Positions 33,034-46,310 of a stretch of 64,000 nucleotides of DNA are shown one piece after another; position 1 is the first letter of the stretch; each line of letters opens with the position of its first letter. The stretch comes from Protea cynaroides. Lineage: Eukaryota; Streptophyta; Magnoliopsida; Proteales; Proteaceae. The notes beneath the pieces were generated by a model that saw only the letters and a list, made by a program, of their open reading frames with translations, was not told the origin of the DNA and searched no databases. The translations under genes were made by a program, and so were the position numbers. The DNA lies in assembly GCA_028583415.1 (NCBI GenBank), contig CM053275.1:2277040-2341039 (forward strand), given 5' to 3'.

Positions 33034-33650
33034 CAATCATTGCATTTGGGTGAGTTTCTAGGAAAAGTAAAGGACACTCGGACCTTTCAAAATTCGCTCG
33101 ATTTGTGGCCCACATAGGAGAGAAAAGGATTGGCCTTCAGTACAAGGAAAATTTTCTCCAAGAGTTGTTTTTGTTGGGAATAATTTCACATTGGTTTAAT
33201 CTAAATCTTGAGTTCTTTATATATTTGAGAAATTTTTCATTTACTAATTAGAACTTTTGAGATGAAAATTAACTTAATATGGTATTAGAGCTTTAAGTTC
33301 TCTTCTTACCGTCACATTAAAAAATTACTATATATGTCACATGCCATCCAAAAGAAAGGCAATGCGTGAAGAAGAAGTGTTAAAAATTATCTCATGGATA
33401 TTTGTTTAATCTGAAATCTTGACTACCTTATACATTCGAGAGTCTCTTTAGTTCCTAGACTTGATAGTTTTCCTTGGGGAGAGTATACTTCCATGGTAAT
33501 CATTGCATTTGAATGAGACTCTGGAAATAATGAAGGACACTTCAGATCTTTCAACAAACGTGACAGAGTATTTATACCCTTAGATTTGTGGCCCACATGA
33601 GAGAGAGAAAAAAAAGAAGGGTGTAGGAGAACTTTCCTAAAAGGGTTGTC
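33034..33650. repeat. Direct repeats flanking a TRIM-like element
   Basis: 33034-33165 and 33497-33645 share ATCATTGCATTTG, AAAGGACACT/GAAGGACACT, the sequence around TTTGTGGCCCACAT, and GAGAGA. A third diverged copy lies near 47660-47790. They bracket the element at 33174-33480. Confidence 0.55.
33174..33480 (+). mobile_element. TRIM-like LTR element
   Basis: The first short repeat begins TGTTGGGAATAATTTCACAT and includes AATCTAAATCTTGA. It is followed by ATGGTATTAGAGCTTTAAG, close to the tRNA-Met primer-binding consensus. A GAAGAAGAAG tract then precedes a second diverged repeat, TGTTAAAAATTATCTCATGG with AATCTGAAATCTTGA. No coding capacity. Boundaries approximate. Confidence 0.5.
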
Positions 33651-36213
33651 GGAGCTTAATTTTCATCTATTATTAACATATTATAATGGCAGTTAACTTG
33701 ATTGATAAGGCAAGGGACACACCGCACACTAGACTGAGATGTGTTACCGTCCTCCCTTGACTTATCTAATAGGCAAGGAAGGCACAGGGAGACTAAGACA
33801 TTACGTTCTCCCTTAATTTTCCAACTTCAACAAGTTTTCATGGAAATGAATGGAAAAAGATTATGTCGGCTGATGAGGTAAGAGTGTGGGTCATAAGAAA
33901 GCGGACCCACTGAATGAATTAATTAATGGTGAATTCGGTGGGTGAGAGAATGAGACCTAACAAGAGTATAAGGTATAACTGAGAATTCATCTTTATGATC
34001 ATATCCCTTCATTCCATAAGAAAATATAAATAAGATGGTTGTGAAATTATGATTGATGATCTACTTACTGCCTTTGGGTTGTATCATCATTGATATAATT
34101 GTTTTATGACCCTGGCATAGATCGGTCGATTCGACTTGAAATTAGTAGCCAGGCGATCCCATGCATGTCTCGTGACTCACTTGATAGATCCCACATCACA
34201 TATAGTCGGATCTCAAAAAAGAAAGATATAAGTACATAGAGGTGATTTGAACTCCATAAATGTAGAGAAAATCACGTAAAGATAAACATTTTAAGTTGGC
34301 ATGCAACTGCTTTAACTTTTAAAAGAGGAGGTCAAGTAATAAATAAAGATCACCCACATGTAAATGTATTTTCCATGGGATCTCATCACTATTGGTGTAG
34401 TGTAGGACCTACTATAGAGTGTAGGACCCATTGAATATGAACGACGATGAAATCCCATAAAAGATAGGATTGGGATCGTCTGTTACACTCTTGTGGAGCA
34501 GACTTGATCCTGAGTATTGGAAGGGCATCGAAACACATGATCAATGCCTTTCCAATACTCAAAATCACCTCTGCTACATACAGGTGAAGTATTCTCATAT
34601 CACCTCCACCACCATCATAGATGGAAGTATGATCGTCGACTTTTCAAAGGTAAGCCGTCGACACATTCTTTTGTTGCAAAATATAAAAGAAAAATTTTAA
34701 ATGAGAACCAATTATCTGATGTCACGTTTTCAATGATCTGTTGAAGAAGACTGTAATTGATAATGAGTTTGAAGCTGGGTCGTATCACAAGCGATACTGT
34801 CTTAAAGACAGAATTTGCCCCCAATTGTGCAATCGGGTTTTGATACAAATCTGGTTCCAAGATAAAACAGCTTATTGGCTTCCCGCATTAAACCTACACT
34901 AGTCTACTGTGCCCCTTCGAGTACTTCAGAGTTGTGCTTAAGTCAAATGCAAGACGGTAATGCAATTTCGATAAAATAATGATATTTTAGAAAACATAGG
35001 GGAATATCCTCGGTATGTGTTTACAAAAAAAGAGAGAATGAAAGAGAAAGAATTAAGAAAAACTTAGTTCTTCTAATCATTTCTAAGGCTTCCTCTACTT
35101 CTATTTATAGAAGAGAACATGTCTTTTCAAGACATCCCTTGAGGAAGGGTGTGTTCCTTTAAATCAACATGTCTTTACAAACAAAGGATGTGTCTCTTGT
35201 AAAAACACTTTAATGAATCGAGTTAAACAGGTTGAACCATTACCAATCTAACAATTTCAGGTCAAATGGGTTGAACCATTACTGACCCAATAGAAGCCAA
35301 ATTAAAACTCAACCCATCCAATGGGTTTTGGGTTTTAATCTCACTAGCCTCACTTCACTAGTCTCATACTGAAAAAATCAAAACAAAATATATTTTATTT
35401 TGAAACTTTATTTAATAAAAATCGATAAAATACAACATCTAATTTGACACTGTACGAAGGTTAGCGCTGGTGGCATCTATATGTAAAATAGTGCAGAAGC
35501 ATGGCTTAAAGTTTTTAGGGTTTCTTCAACAGTAGGGTAGAGGCTTAGAGGAAGAAGGGATAAGAAGTCTGTGCTGCTGGGTTAGACTCGCCGCGTACGC
35601 GTTATCAAACACGTAGCTTTCCTACGTGGATAGTGATGAGGTCACCCGATCGTATCACATTAAGGGAAAAAGTATCTAGCAGGAGGGCCAAGTCCCTCTT
35701 GAATTGCATGGCCACTTGGGCTAGGTTAAGACCCGAACCCAGTCCCAGTTCCCTGTGCTTGGATTGATATTAGTTTGAGAGTTCGAGTAACCCGCCACAA
35801 ATCGAAACTCAAGATAGTTTATGCACGTGCATTCGTCTGCAATGATTTAAGTCACGAGGTGGAATTGATGATATGGTCTATTATGCTGTTGGATTGTTCT
35901 TATTATTTCTTCGTTAGCTAGATGAATATCCGAATTATATTTTCATTGTTTCAGTTTTTCGAGAGTCCTTAAATGATGATGCAGTCCAAATATTCAATAA
36001 CTTCAACTTTCAAGACATTCTTTAACAATTATTTTTTAACAATTATATTACGGCGATTATATTCCAAAGATCACATTTCTTAATAGTTTAAGAATAGAAA
36101 TAATGAATCGGTATTTTTGGAATTGTGAATGTGTCAATATGAGTCTTTATGATGAGTTGAAATCCTCTCGGGCTGATGAGTGAGTCTCACACTTGGGTTG
36201 AGTGAATCTCTAA
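33651..36213. other. Intergenic, no gene recognised
   Basis: AT-rich sequence with a hairpin near 34480-34600 (listed). Near 35100 there is a minus-strand CTATAAATAGAAG TATA-like word, but no gene follows it. No coding similarity on either strand. Confidence 0.4.
34480..34600. repeat. Imperfect ~50-bp-stem hairpin
   Basis: GAGTATTGGAAGGGCAT at about 34511 pairs with ATGCCTTTCCAATACTC at about 34545. The stem continues outwards with AGCAGAC...GATCCT against the complement of AAAATCACCTCTGCT. Loop about 15 nt. Could be a small MITE or a miRNA-like foldback. Confidence 0.55.
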
Positions 36214-36733
36214 GGCTCCGTTTGATAAAACTTCTACTCTGGATTTCTTATTTTTGCATCAGAGCAAAAGTTTTACTCCAAGATTATTTTAGAATAGAAA
36301 CACGTTTGATAACATAGTTTAGAAATGGATTCAGAGTATTTTTGTAACATAAACATGTTTGATAAACACACTATCCGGCAATTGAAGTCTAGAGAAAAAG
36401 TGGAGACGCCAATGGTGGTCATGGTGACGGTGGTGGTGGTGGCAGTGATGGTGGCGGCGGCGACGAAGCCTTCATTTTGTGAAGAAGAGAGGAATCGTGA
36501 GAATTGAGAGCTTCTTTTTTATTTTTTTTTTATTTTCTCAAAAAGTTGTTCCAAAATGTGAAAGCATGTTTTTGTATTCCAAAAATTTAGATTCTAAAAT
36601 TATTTTGTGAACCGGTTCACTCCTTGGGAGTTGAAATCCAACATGGTTTATCAAACATGAATTTATTCTCAAATGGCTCCCTTGGAATTAGAATTCATGA
36701 AATCTAGAATCTAGAATATTACCAAACGAGGCC
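36214..36733. mobile_element. Tourist/PIF-Harbinger-like MITE
   Basis: The left end GGCTCCGTTTGATAA and the complement of the right end, GGCCTCGTTTGGTAA, are inverted repeats with few mismatches. A TAA trinucleotide lies on both sides (36211-36213 and 36734-36736), the TSD type of PIF/Harbinger. The interior is AT-rich with a short GGTGGT-rich tract and no transposase. Confidence 0.6.
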
Positions 36734-37028
36734 TAAGAGACCCCAAAGTGGTCTTTTCTGACTCTTAGGTTAAGTGGTCCCTTAAACCCTTGCCATCCTA
36801 CAATTAGATTTTTATTTTGCAATAAAAATTTTTTTTTTTTTGGGTTTTTATTTTTAGCCTCCATCAACTTGGTATCAGAGTAAATTTCAATTCTTTTGAC
36901 AAATAATATCTGATCCAATAAGAGAACAAGTATATTCAAGAGAGGAGCCTCTCCGCATCTCTCTCCCCCATCCCCCAATGGTTAGGTCCCGGATGAGCCT
37001 CTCTGTAAGTTACAGAGGTCCATTTTCT

Positions 37029-37266
37029 GGATCCGCATTCTCTCCTCCCAATTGGGAAGACGGTGGCAACCTCTCTCGGATGGTTGCCACGTGGCTCTCG
37101 GTGAATCCCAGACCCACGTCAGAGTCGACACCCAGCCGACAAGCCAAGCCGACAGGGGGTGTCGGCAGGGATGAGGGTCTCAGATTCATCCGAGAGCCAC
37201 ATGGCAACCATCCGAAGGAGGCTACCACGTCCTCCCAGAATGACTGGGAGAAGACGATGTGAATTC
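37029..37266. mobile_element. Fold-back MULE-type MITE
   Basis: Begins GGATCCGCATTCTCTCCTCC and ends GACGATGTGAATTC. Inner arms pair GGATGGTTGCCACGTGGCTC with GAGCCACATGGCAACCATCC. The flanks CCATTTTCT (37020-37028) and CCATTTTCC (37267-37275) form a 9-bp TSD with one mismatch. Same family as 32627-32868. Confidence 0.85.
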
Positions 37267-37275
37267 CCATTTTCC

Positions 37276-38400
37276 TCTCCGATTGCAATACTGTGGTAAA
37301 CCTACTGAACCAGGCAAACTACAAGAATTGGGAGTGGGACTTTATATTCCCCACTTTATTTGACATTAAGTCATATATGTATTTTATTTATTTATTTATT
37401 TATTTTTTTTTTTGTGGTCAAAATCACTTCATATGTTTTGGAATTTAATTTTGCTGAGTTCTTGTATGCTAAATTGCTAATAGGCTACGGCTCCTGCTGT
37501 CCATATAGACTTACGAACTAGGCAAGAACAATGAATACTTTGGCAAAGGAGTGGAAAAATTCAGACATGGAATGGCATTTCCGACCTCATCCTGTTCTGT
37601 GATGATTTGTCATGCCGTTTCGGGCCTCATCCTTGGGAAAACGATACCGTTATGTTGGTCATTTCCTTCTGCTAAATTCTTGTGACAATTTTTTTTTTGT
37701 TCTGCCGATGCTTATCGTTAGAAAATAGTATAGCTGGTCCTTTTGCTCCTTGAAGGTGTGTAAATTGGTGGGTATGCTTTACTATTTACGTTGGTATGCT
37801 TCACTATTAATGTGAGTCTGTATCAGAATTGGATCTGTTGCTAATGGGGAGAGATCTTTCATTCTGCGGCTCAATGAAGCAAATGAGGCAACCAGCTGGA
37901 GGTGAGGAGGCTGCTCATTTGCCGAAAGGGTGAGGAGCCAACCTTTTTTTTCCGAACATTATTCCCATTCCCGCCAAGAGTTCACATTTGTGTGGCACTA
38001 GTACCATACTAATAAATTTTCCCATTTTTCCACTCAACATTGGAGAGAGACAGAGAGAGAGGGGGGAGGGGGACCGTACCCTTTCTGAGTATGGGACTGA
38101 TGTTTCTTCCTTCCATGCAATGAAATCGGAAGACTCCAATGCTAACTTCTTTTCCTGTGGATAGGCTGTTTTCTTTCTTCCCTTGTTTGAAGGGTCGATC
38201 TGGTTCAAATACTACTTTTTGGTCCTGTAACTGTCACCTACAGTAATGTATTATATATCCCCGATAGAAATGTGTTTTTTCTGAAAAGAAAAGATTGAAG
38301 CTTGAGAACCTGAGTCCACAATTCCTGACAACCAAGATACATTCCACATCCAATGACCTGAGCAAACAATCCAATTTTATTGAACATTATAGGTGGAAAG
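37276..38400. other. Intergenic, no gene recognised
   Basis: AT-rich sequence between the MITE and the LINE. No coding signal on either strand beyond short chance frames. Confidence 0.4.
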
Positions 38401-41400
38401 GCAACTCCGCCAGTGTTATGCTGCCGGTCCCAAGCCCGGATAAAGAAGGAGGGTTGGTACGTCAGGTTGGCAGCCGGTACCACCAAAAACATAGCCAAAC
38501 CCTTATCATGGATTCACAAACAAAAGATAATCAGCGTAATGCTAGGGCGTTCTCTGTAAACGACGCGTTACACCTAGTCCATGGTGTAGCGAAAAATGGG
38601 CAAGGGCCGCCGCATTGCCCAAATGCGGTGAAAAGTTTGCTAGGGCCGCCGCATCGGCGCTCGAGTGCGGTGATAAATTGACAAGGGTTTTCGCATTGTG
38701 GACGAGTGCAGGCAAAAAAGCTAGTCCATAAACGTAGGATTAGAATAGCATCTTGAAACATAATATCTTTAATAGGTAAGAGTCTAGAATTGATAGATGT
38801 TATGAGGAGAAGAAGGATTAACATAGCTTGCATATAAGAGACTGGATGGAAGGGTAAAAAAGCTAAGGAGTTGGATGGCTTTAAACTTTGGTATACGGGG
38901 GATAAAAATAATAGCAACGGAGTGGGTATAATAGTAGATAAAGATTTAAAGGATGATGTAGTGGATGTGAAAAAATTTGGTGATAGGATTATAGCCATCA
39001 AGCTAGTGATGGGGAAAGAGATAGTCAATATAATTAGCGCTTACGCACCCCAAGTAGGATTGGATGCGAATAGTAAGCTACAATTTTGGGAACACATGGA
39101 TGGATTAGTACAAGGTGAAAAGATTATAATAGGGGGTGATTTGAATGGACATCTAGCGGGAGATCGTAGAGGTTATGAAGATGTGCATGGGGGATATGGT
39201 TTTGGAGTAAGGAATGAAGAGGGGATCTCAATTCTAGATTTTGCTACAGCTTATGATTTATCCATCGTAAACACATACTTTGAAAAGAGAGAGGAGCATC
39301 TAGTAACCTTCAAAAGTGGGCACCATAAAAGCCAAATAGATTTCTTTTTAATTCGAAGGTCCGATAGATTGTTATGTAAGGATTGTAAAGTTATACCTGG
39401 GGAGAGTCTAACCACTCAGCATAGATTATTGGTCTTGGATATATGTTTCACTACGCCGAGTAGTAGGAAAGGTCAGGTTTTGTGCCCTAGGATAAGGTGG
39501 TGGTGCTTAAACGGAAATACCTTGAAAACTTTTACTGATAATGTGATTAAACAAGGAATGTGGAACTTTGAAGGAGACACTGATACAATGTGGAACGAGA
39601 TGACTGCTTGTATTAAAAAAGTTGCTAAAGAGGTTCTAGGTGTATCAAAAGGAAAATGTCATTCTCCTAAAGAGTCTTGGTGGTGGAATGATGAAGTTCA
39701 AGTAGCCATTAAAGCTAAGAAATATAGTTTTAAGGCATGACAAAAGACTAAGGATATAGGGGATCTAAAAAGATATAGATTTGCTAGAAATAAAGCCAAG
39801 AAGATTGTGGGACAAGTAAGGGCGAATAAATATGAAGATCTTTATATCAATCTAAGCACTAAGTAAGGAGAAAAAACTATCTATAAAATAGCTAAGATGA
39901 GGGAAAGGTAGAGTAGAGATTTAGACCATGTTAGATGTATTAAAAGTACAGATGGTAGAGTTCTAGTAAGGGATGAGGACATTAAAGAGAGATGGAACGA
40001 TTATTTTTACAGTCTACTAAATGAAGACGTCTCAGGAAATAGTGCTCTAGATTGCTCCATTACTCACCATGACACCACAGGTCATAGGTATATACGTAAA
40101 ATTAGGGTGACAGAAGTGAAAGAGGCTTTAAGGAGGATGAAAGTAGGTAAAACACCTAACCCAGATGAGGTCCCAATAGAAGTTTGGAAGAGCCTAGGAA
40201 TGTATGGAGTATCTTGGCTAACTATGTTGTTCAATAAAATTATGAGCTCAGGAAAAATGTCAAATGAATGGAGAAGTAGTATTGTGATTCTGATCTACAA
40301 AAACAAAGGCGATATTCAAAATTGCAATAATTACAGAGGTATAAAATTAATGAGTCATACTATGAAACTGTGGGAGAGAGTTATTGAGACCCACTTGAGA
40401 AAAAAAAAACTACCATTACGGAGAACCAGTTTGGTTTTATGCCAGGTAGATCCACAACATAGGCTATTTACTTGCTTAGAAGACTCATGGTAATATGTAG
40501 AGAAGGCAAGAAGGACCTCCATATGATTTTCATCGATCTAGAAAAGGCTTATTATAGAGTCCCTAGGGAGTTAATTTGGCAAGTACTAGAAAAGAGATGT
40601 GTTTCAAGCAAATATGTGAACATAGTTAAGGATATATATTATAATGTGGTGACCAGTGTGAAAACCGTGGGGGATCAAGGTCGTAAATTCCCAATTACAA
40701 TTGGGTTACATCAAGGATCAGCTTTAAGCCCTTATTTGTTTACCCTCATCATGGATGATCTTACCAGAGACATTCAAGATGAAGTTCCTTGGTGTATGCT
40801 TTTCGCTGATGATATTGTTTTGGTGGATGAGACCAAAGCAGAGATTAATGCAAAGTTGGAGATATGAAGATCAGCTTTGGAATCAAAAGATTTTAAGATA
40901 AGTAGAACGAAGACAGAGTATATGGTGTGCAACTTTAGTCACACAAGGACGGATAATGAGGTGGTGAACATTCTTGAGAGGGAAATACAGCAAAATGATC
41001 ATTTTAGGTATTTAGGTTCAATAATAAACAAAGAAGGTGATATAGACGATGATGTTTCACAGATGATTAAAATAGGATGAATGAAGTGAAAAAATGCGTC
41101 TAGAGTGCTGTGCGATCGACGTATTCCTTTAAAACTTAAAGAAAAATTCTATAAGACAGTTATTCGACCGGCTATGATGTATGGTGTTGAATGTTGGACA
41201 ATCAAGAAGCATCATATTGATAAACTTAATGTAGCTAAAATGAGGATGTTAAGACGGATATATGGCAAAACTAAGAAGGATAAGGTAAAGAATAACCGTA
41301 TTAGAACTGATTTGGGAATAACGCCAATACATGATAAGTTACGAGAACGTCGCTTGAGATGGTATGTCCATGTTCAACGGAGGCCGTTAGATGCTCCCGT

Positions 41401-41601
41401 TCGGATGAGTGATTTGATTCAAATTGACGGAGTTAAGAGAACTAGAGGTAGACCTACGATGACCTTAGGGGAGGTGGTGAAGAAAGAAATGTATAGCTTA
41501 AGCCTTGCTTCAAGTTTGACATAAAAAAGAACTGATTGGCGAACAAGAATCCATGTAGCCAACCCCATTTAGTTGAGATAAGGCTTTGTTGTTGTTGTTG
41601 T
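38401..41601 (+). mobile_element. Full-length, decayed RTE-clade LINE
   Basis: A 15-bp TSD ATTATAGGTGGAAAG flanks it (38386-38400 and 41602-41616). The 3' end has the (TTG)n tail after GAGATAAGGCTTTG that marks plant RTE elements. Endonuclease part: 38871-39740 (GVGIIVDKDL, IIGGDLNGHLA, SQIDFFLIRR, LTTQHRLLVLD). Reverse-transcriptase part: 40107-41520, with IVILIYKNKGDIQNCNNYRG, LHQGSALSPYLF and the catalytic FADD near 40803; a C-terminal RLRWYVHVQRRP block follows. Disabling changes: a stop just before ETGWKG at the protein start, stops near 39738, 39866 and 39909, a frameshift near 40400-40490 and stops near 40866 and 41078. Immobile now. Confidence 0.95.
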
Positions 41602-41616
41602 ATTATAGGTGGAAAG

Positions 41617-41958
41617 ACGACGATCCGAATGGTCCAACCATGATCAAATCATCCTGTTGACTATCCATCATCAACAGGAACTGAAGAAATTAAAAAGTGC
41701 TACTTCGCATATCACTAATTTAAATCTCATTCTTGTGAGGGGGACAACTTTCCTATGCATTTGACCCTCATTAGGCAAAATTTTCTGAACATATATACAC
41801 AACTGAAATAATCAGAAACGAAATGAGCTGTTATGTGCTTCAGTCCACAATGCGATGATGATTCAAATCTATATATGTACCAAAACTGGCAAGGACCCCC
41901 TGCTAACTTCTACTGGAATGGCCTCATAGCACCTTCCAAATTCTTAATGACATTCATT
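41617..41958. other. LINE flank and probable 3' UTR of the next gene
   Basis: Begins with the pre-insertion sequence that matches the left flank of the LINE. The rest adjoins the stop codon at 41959 on the minus strand and is probably 3' UTR. Confidence 0.4.
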
Positions 41959-43345
41959 TCATCCAGCAGCTTTACTCATTTCTTCCCCAGAAGTAGACCC
42001 AGCAGCCTGTTCCACGAAACTGCAATTTAAAGAACAAGGGAGACATGAATCATGAAATATTATGACCCAAATCAAAGCAAACACTAAACATAGCTAATCC
42101 TCCTAAATCATTCAAAAAGATTCTTGTAGTGTTGAATCAAATCATGCAGTTCAGGACAGAAAGCGAGTAAGAACTTACTTGGGTGATTGGGAACTGGTTC
42201 CGTTGGCATCACTAGCAGAAAGATTCTTATTATATTGAACTGAAATCAATCCAATGGCTGATTCAGGAGATCCCTTAAAGCCGACACCTGAGCTGCTTTT
42301 GGAGCACATTCCTGCAATGAAAATCTAAAAAACATGAAAAAGGATATCCACATGATGCCTGAACATAAATCTTGCAGAACATTGCCAGCCAATCAAGTCA
42401 AGTCATGTCAGCCTCGTTCTCCCAAAATTCTATCTGGTCTTGTAAGTGAAAATCATAGGTTTCCGCTTAACGAGCAAATATAGTTTGGCAGAAAACCATG
42501 GTTTTGGCGGACATGTTTTTTGTCAAATGATTCAAATTACAGAGTGGGATAGATAAAGTACCAACTTATGGTTTCAATATCAAGAGATGCAACAGTATAT
42601 CAGATACTTTAACCCAATTGGCAAAGGGAGATGCAGAATGAGCCAATTCTTTTGAAGTATCAGGCCCTGTCCTAAAAGAAAGCATCATCTGATAACTTAA
42701 GTCTTACTCAACAGAGTAGATCATACAGTTTGACATGCATCAATACTCACAAAGTAAAGTTGGATTCTGAGCATGACATGCTCATACATCACCTTGTGAA
42801 CTCTACGAAAGCAAATAAAAAAAAATGTAGCCATCTGTCAATAGAATTACCATTCAATTCATGGCAGGCTCAAAGACCCGATATGATTCATGGGCTAGAT
42901 GGCCATACAAATGAAAAGAGAAATCACGAAATCTAAAGACTACTATCCTATTGGCTCGCATTGTCACATGGACTGTCCCAAATAGTATAAGAAGAGGTCT
43001 CAACTTGTGCTGGGTCCAATTGTGAACCAGATTCTTTTATAACATTTCTAGGATCTCATTAATTTTTTCTTCCTTATTTATGGTTCCAAACGTCTACACA
43101 GATTATAATTCATGATTGACACAATAGAAACCTCTTCGTTAGGTTTTTTAAAAACATAGCAGTATAACAATGATATAAGTTCCTATTCAGAGATATATGA
43201 CATCAGATATAACATTCCTTCCACTGTCTTCTGCTTGGTATTTGTTAAGCAGAATATTGATTTTGTACCTTAATAAAAGCTACACGCCCAAAAACTCAAC
43301 AAGGAGGAGGAAACATTTACCTCCAAAAAGGCAATGGTCACAAAT

Positions 43346-43397
<52 letters not shown>

Positions 43398-45313
43398 GGC
43401 TGACAACTTAATTGCATCAAGCCATCACACAATTGATGTAACTTGTGGACTTGTCAATTTTCACTCTCTAAAACAGCAAAAGAAGGTTTTATAAGAGGTG
43501 CTACAAGGTTCTACTGGATGCAATTGGATGCTGAAATGTTTATTGGCATGATACATGAGAAGTGAGAACCAAGGAAACCTGAAAGCCAAAATACATGAGG
43601 TCAAGTTCTGATGTTTAACATAAATATCAGTTCAACTATACCACCAACATCACTAAATCTCATAATTTAAACTACTTGAATGCTTTGAAACCACTATATA
43701 GGACATGAAAACTTGTATACTACAATACCACTTGAATACCGGTGATCCAAACAAAAAACAAAAAACACTACTTGAATACTTTGTAACTACAATCAATCCA
43801 CTTAACAGGTTAACTGCAAGATGAAATAGCAATTAGTGATACCCAGATTTATCAAGCATTTAGAAATGATTAACATGATCATTCTTGTAGTACAATGATA
43901 ACATCATTAAGTCTTAAGTGAACATGTGGACGATACAGAGCTTCTGCAGTATCTAATAGATAAATTTGTCCTGGAAACACCCATCCAGAAGCCCAATTCA
44001 AAGATTGAAACTCGACTATTATTTGACCAGAGGGTTCAGATCATTGTTTGAAATCCAAGTATCGACCATGTCCACAACCGAATACGAATCCAATGGGAAA
44101 CCGACAAGTGCCCGATCCTAATTAAAATAACATTAAACCAGGCTAGAATCGGTACTCAGATCGGGGATAGGCCAGGTCCAAAACCGAGACGAATTGGCCG
44201 ATCCTTCCGATACCGATTCCTTGAACCATGGTTCGGATCAAACTCTTTCATTCTGATCACTGGTCTTAAACACATGATTAAGCTCATTAAAAGACACACA
44301 GTACCCTAGTTTTAAAACACAGATATGTCAGCCATGCATAACCTAGCACTACAAACCTAACCCTGGTTAAAACTTTCGGATAGAATTGGATACAATATTT
44401 GTAAATATGCTAACAAATCTTGAGCATCAATCATAGAGAATGGACCGCGTATAATAATTAGCCTCCAAAGGAAGCTTAAAACCATAAGTTAATTACAAAT
44501 AAAGAAATTCATCTCATATTGTAACCAAAATTCACCTGAAATGATTCACCAATTGAGTGTAGCGATTGGAATCAATAATAATGGAAAAGAAGGTTAAATT
44601 CGTTGGTTGTACCTACTGCAACCATTAATCACTGGTTAAGTACTAGCATAGCTAACAATATGAAGTATACAAGAATATAAAGAAATTAAAATAAATTATA
44701 GAACAAACATGCGGAAATCATGAGTAAAACATACACACAGAGAAGTAAAGAGCCACCTCAAACAGAAAATGACAACATCACCTTGAAAAATTAATACAAG
44801 GAAGAAAAGTATGGTGAAGATCATAGCACACAGGCTGTTACTTGATGATGTTGCCTTGGCAGCTTTCATCTTCTTCAATGCCTTCATCCGTTCAATCCTG
44901 GCTCGCTTCAACATAGAAAGTTCAGAGATCTCTCGGACCAGTTTCATGTCATGAGCATCCAATGATGGACCTCTCGGAGGTCGTGGAGGCTTTGGAGACT
45001 TTTTAGATTTTGTCTTTTTACGTTTTTCCTTCACCATTTTATTTTCCTCAAGGCCCAATGGATCTTCTCCGAACTTCTTGTCTGTTAAGATTTCCAGATT
45101 CTCTGGACAAAGATTAGCAGAACTTGAGGCATTGATTAAACTCATAGCATCTTCACCTTTGATTGCACCATCAAAGCTCAAAAACCCATCCCATACCCTA
45201 CCCAACGATTTCTTTGTTTGTTTGATACCTGTACACGGTTCTTTATTTCCTTCTTCACTAGTAGTCCCACCACATTCAAGATCAATTAAAAGATCTTTTT
45301 CTCTCAGAGCCAT
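41959..45313 (-). CDS. Uncharacterised plant protein with one membrane segment
   Basis: Exons 44782-45313, 42179-42311 and 41959-42019 join in phase (CAAG/GTGATG...GCAG/GAATG; CCCAA/GTAAGT...GCAG/TTTCG) to 726 nt, 241 residues. I recall a plant-wide family without a functional name. Visible parts: an acidic N-terminal half starting MALREKDLLIDLECGGT; a lysine/proline block KEKRKKTKSKKSPKPPRPPR; the conserved LVREISELSMLKRARIERMK with KALKKMKAAKA, a likely basic helix; one hydrophobic segment SLCAMIFTILFFLVLIFQG near residues 160-178; and a polar tail ending EEMSKAAG. Topology suggests a membrane-anchored protein with a basic cytosolic helix, by inference only. A hAT MITE (44042-44230) and an (AT)n run lie in the first coding intron. 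Confidence 0.8.
43349..43393. repeat. (AT)n microsatellite in an intron
   Basis: About 22 AT units in the first coding intron of the uncharacterised gene. Confidence 0.95.
44042..44230. mobile_element. Short hAT-type MITE in an intron
   Basis: Begins CATTGTTTGAAATCCAAGTA and ends GATTCCTTGAACCATG, so the ends are imperfectly inverted (CATNGTTYAA). The flanks GTTCAGAT (44034-44041) and GTTCGGAT (44231-44238) are an 8-bp TSD with one mismatch. The interior has repeated CCGAT/ATCGG words. A relative without clear ends lies near 58590-58815. Confidence 0.75.
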
Positions 45314-46166
45314 CTGAACCAACACAAAAGCCCAAGCCCCACCCCTAAAATCATGAAAGTGGAAACTAAAAGTTCAAACTTCTCAAGTCAACCCCATTAA
45401 CATAGGTTCTCTCTCACCTCCCAGCTCTGCTGTTTGAGGAGGATTCCACCCAATAACTACAAAATCTCGATCGTCACTTACAATTTCAATTTATAACAAA
45501 GACCGTAAGAGGAACACCCCCTTCGGAAGCCTATTTCTTCTTCACCTCCAAGAAAATAGAACTCAAAATTTAAGTTCCTAACGCAAATTATAATCACGAA
45601 ACAGAATCCTGCATTCACAAATAAAACAAAACAAAAAGAAAGGGACAAAAAGGAAATTCAGCTATATGGAAAAACCAAAGTCAGAAAAGAAAAAAAAAAA
45701 AACCAAAAACCGTCTAAATGCAGTTCGTACATCCTCTTAAAAACATACAAAAGCAACTGAAACTTAAAAAACAAAAAACTATTTAATAAAACAGAAAGTG
45801 GTTCAAAAGCAGAGATGGAAAATACACATAAAAACAGCAGAATGCTTGTCTTAGAAGAAAACGAGCTGGACCTTTCAATGCAGCATCGAATGCACTAAAA
45901 ATCCAGAAACGACGCCATTGACGAACATAGGAAATTGCACCATGGCTCCCACACGAAAAATAAAGAGGATTAACCAGAAACACAAATGTGACTTATCAAA
46001 CAAATCATGAAACGATAGCTAATCTCACCAAAGATGAATCATAAGTCATAAAACCAAATGCCGCAAAAAAAAAAAAAAAAAGCATGAATCCAAATAAAAT
46101 CCTATAGATTATTTTAAAAAATAAAATAAAAAGGAGAAGACGAGGAGAAGGGGGGATTGAACATAC

Positions 46167-46310
46167 CTTCAACGATAACAGAAGCCCTAGATCCAATGCA
46201 GAGTCGCAGACAGCGTTATCAAAAGTAGGCCCAAATAGAAAACGAGAGCTGGACAAGATCTTAAAAAGAATTTAAGAGCAGGGAGAGAAAAACAAGAGGG
46301 GGCGAAAGAT
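46167..46310 (-). other. Probable 5' UTR exon of the gene at 41959-45313
   Basis: Minus-strand sequence with a TTTCTCTCC-like leader ends GTTGAAG/GTATGTTC at 46167, a strong donor. The ATG at 45313 is about 850 bp further on, and no ATG-led conserved frame lies in this segment. This fits a leader exon followed by a 5' UTR intron. The left end is the donor; the right end is approximate. Confidence 0.5.
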
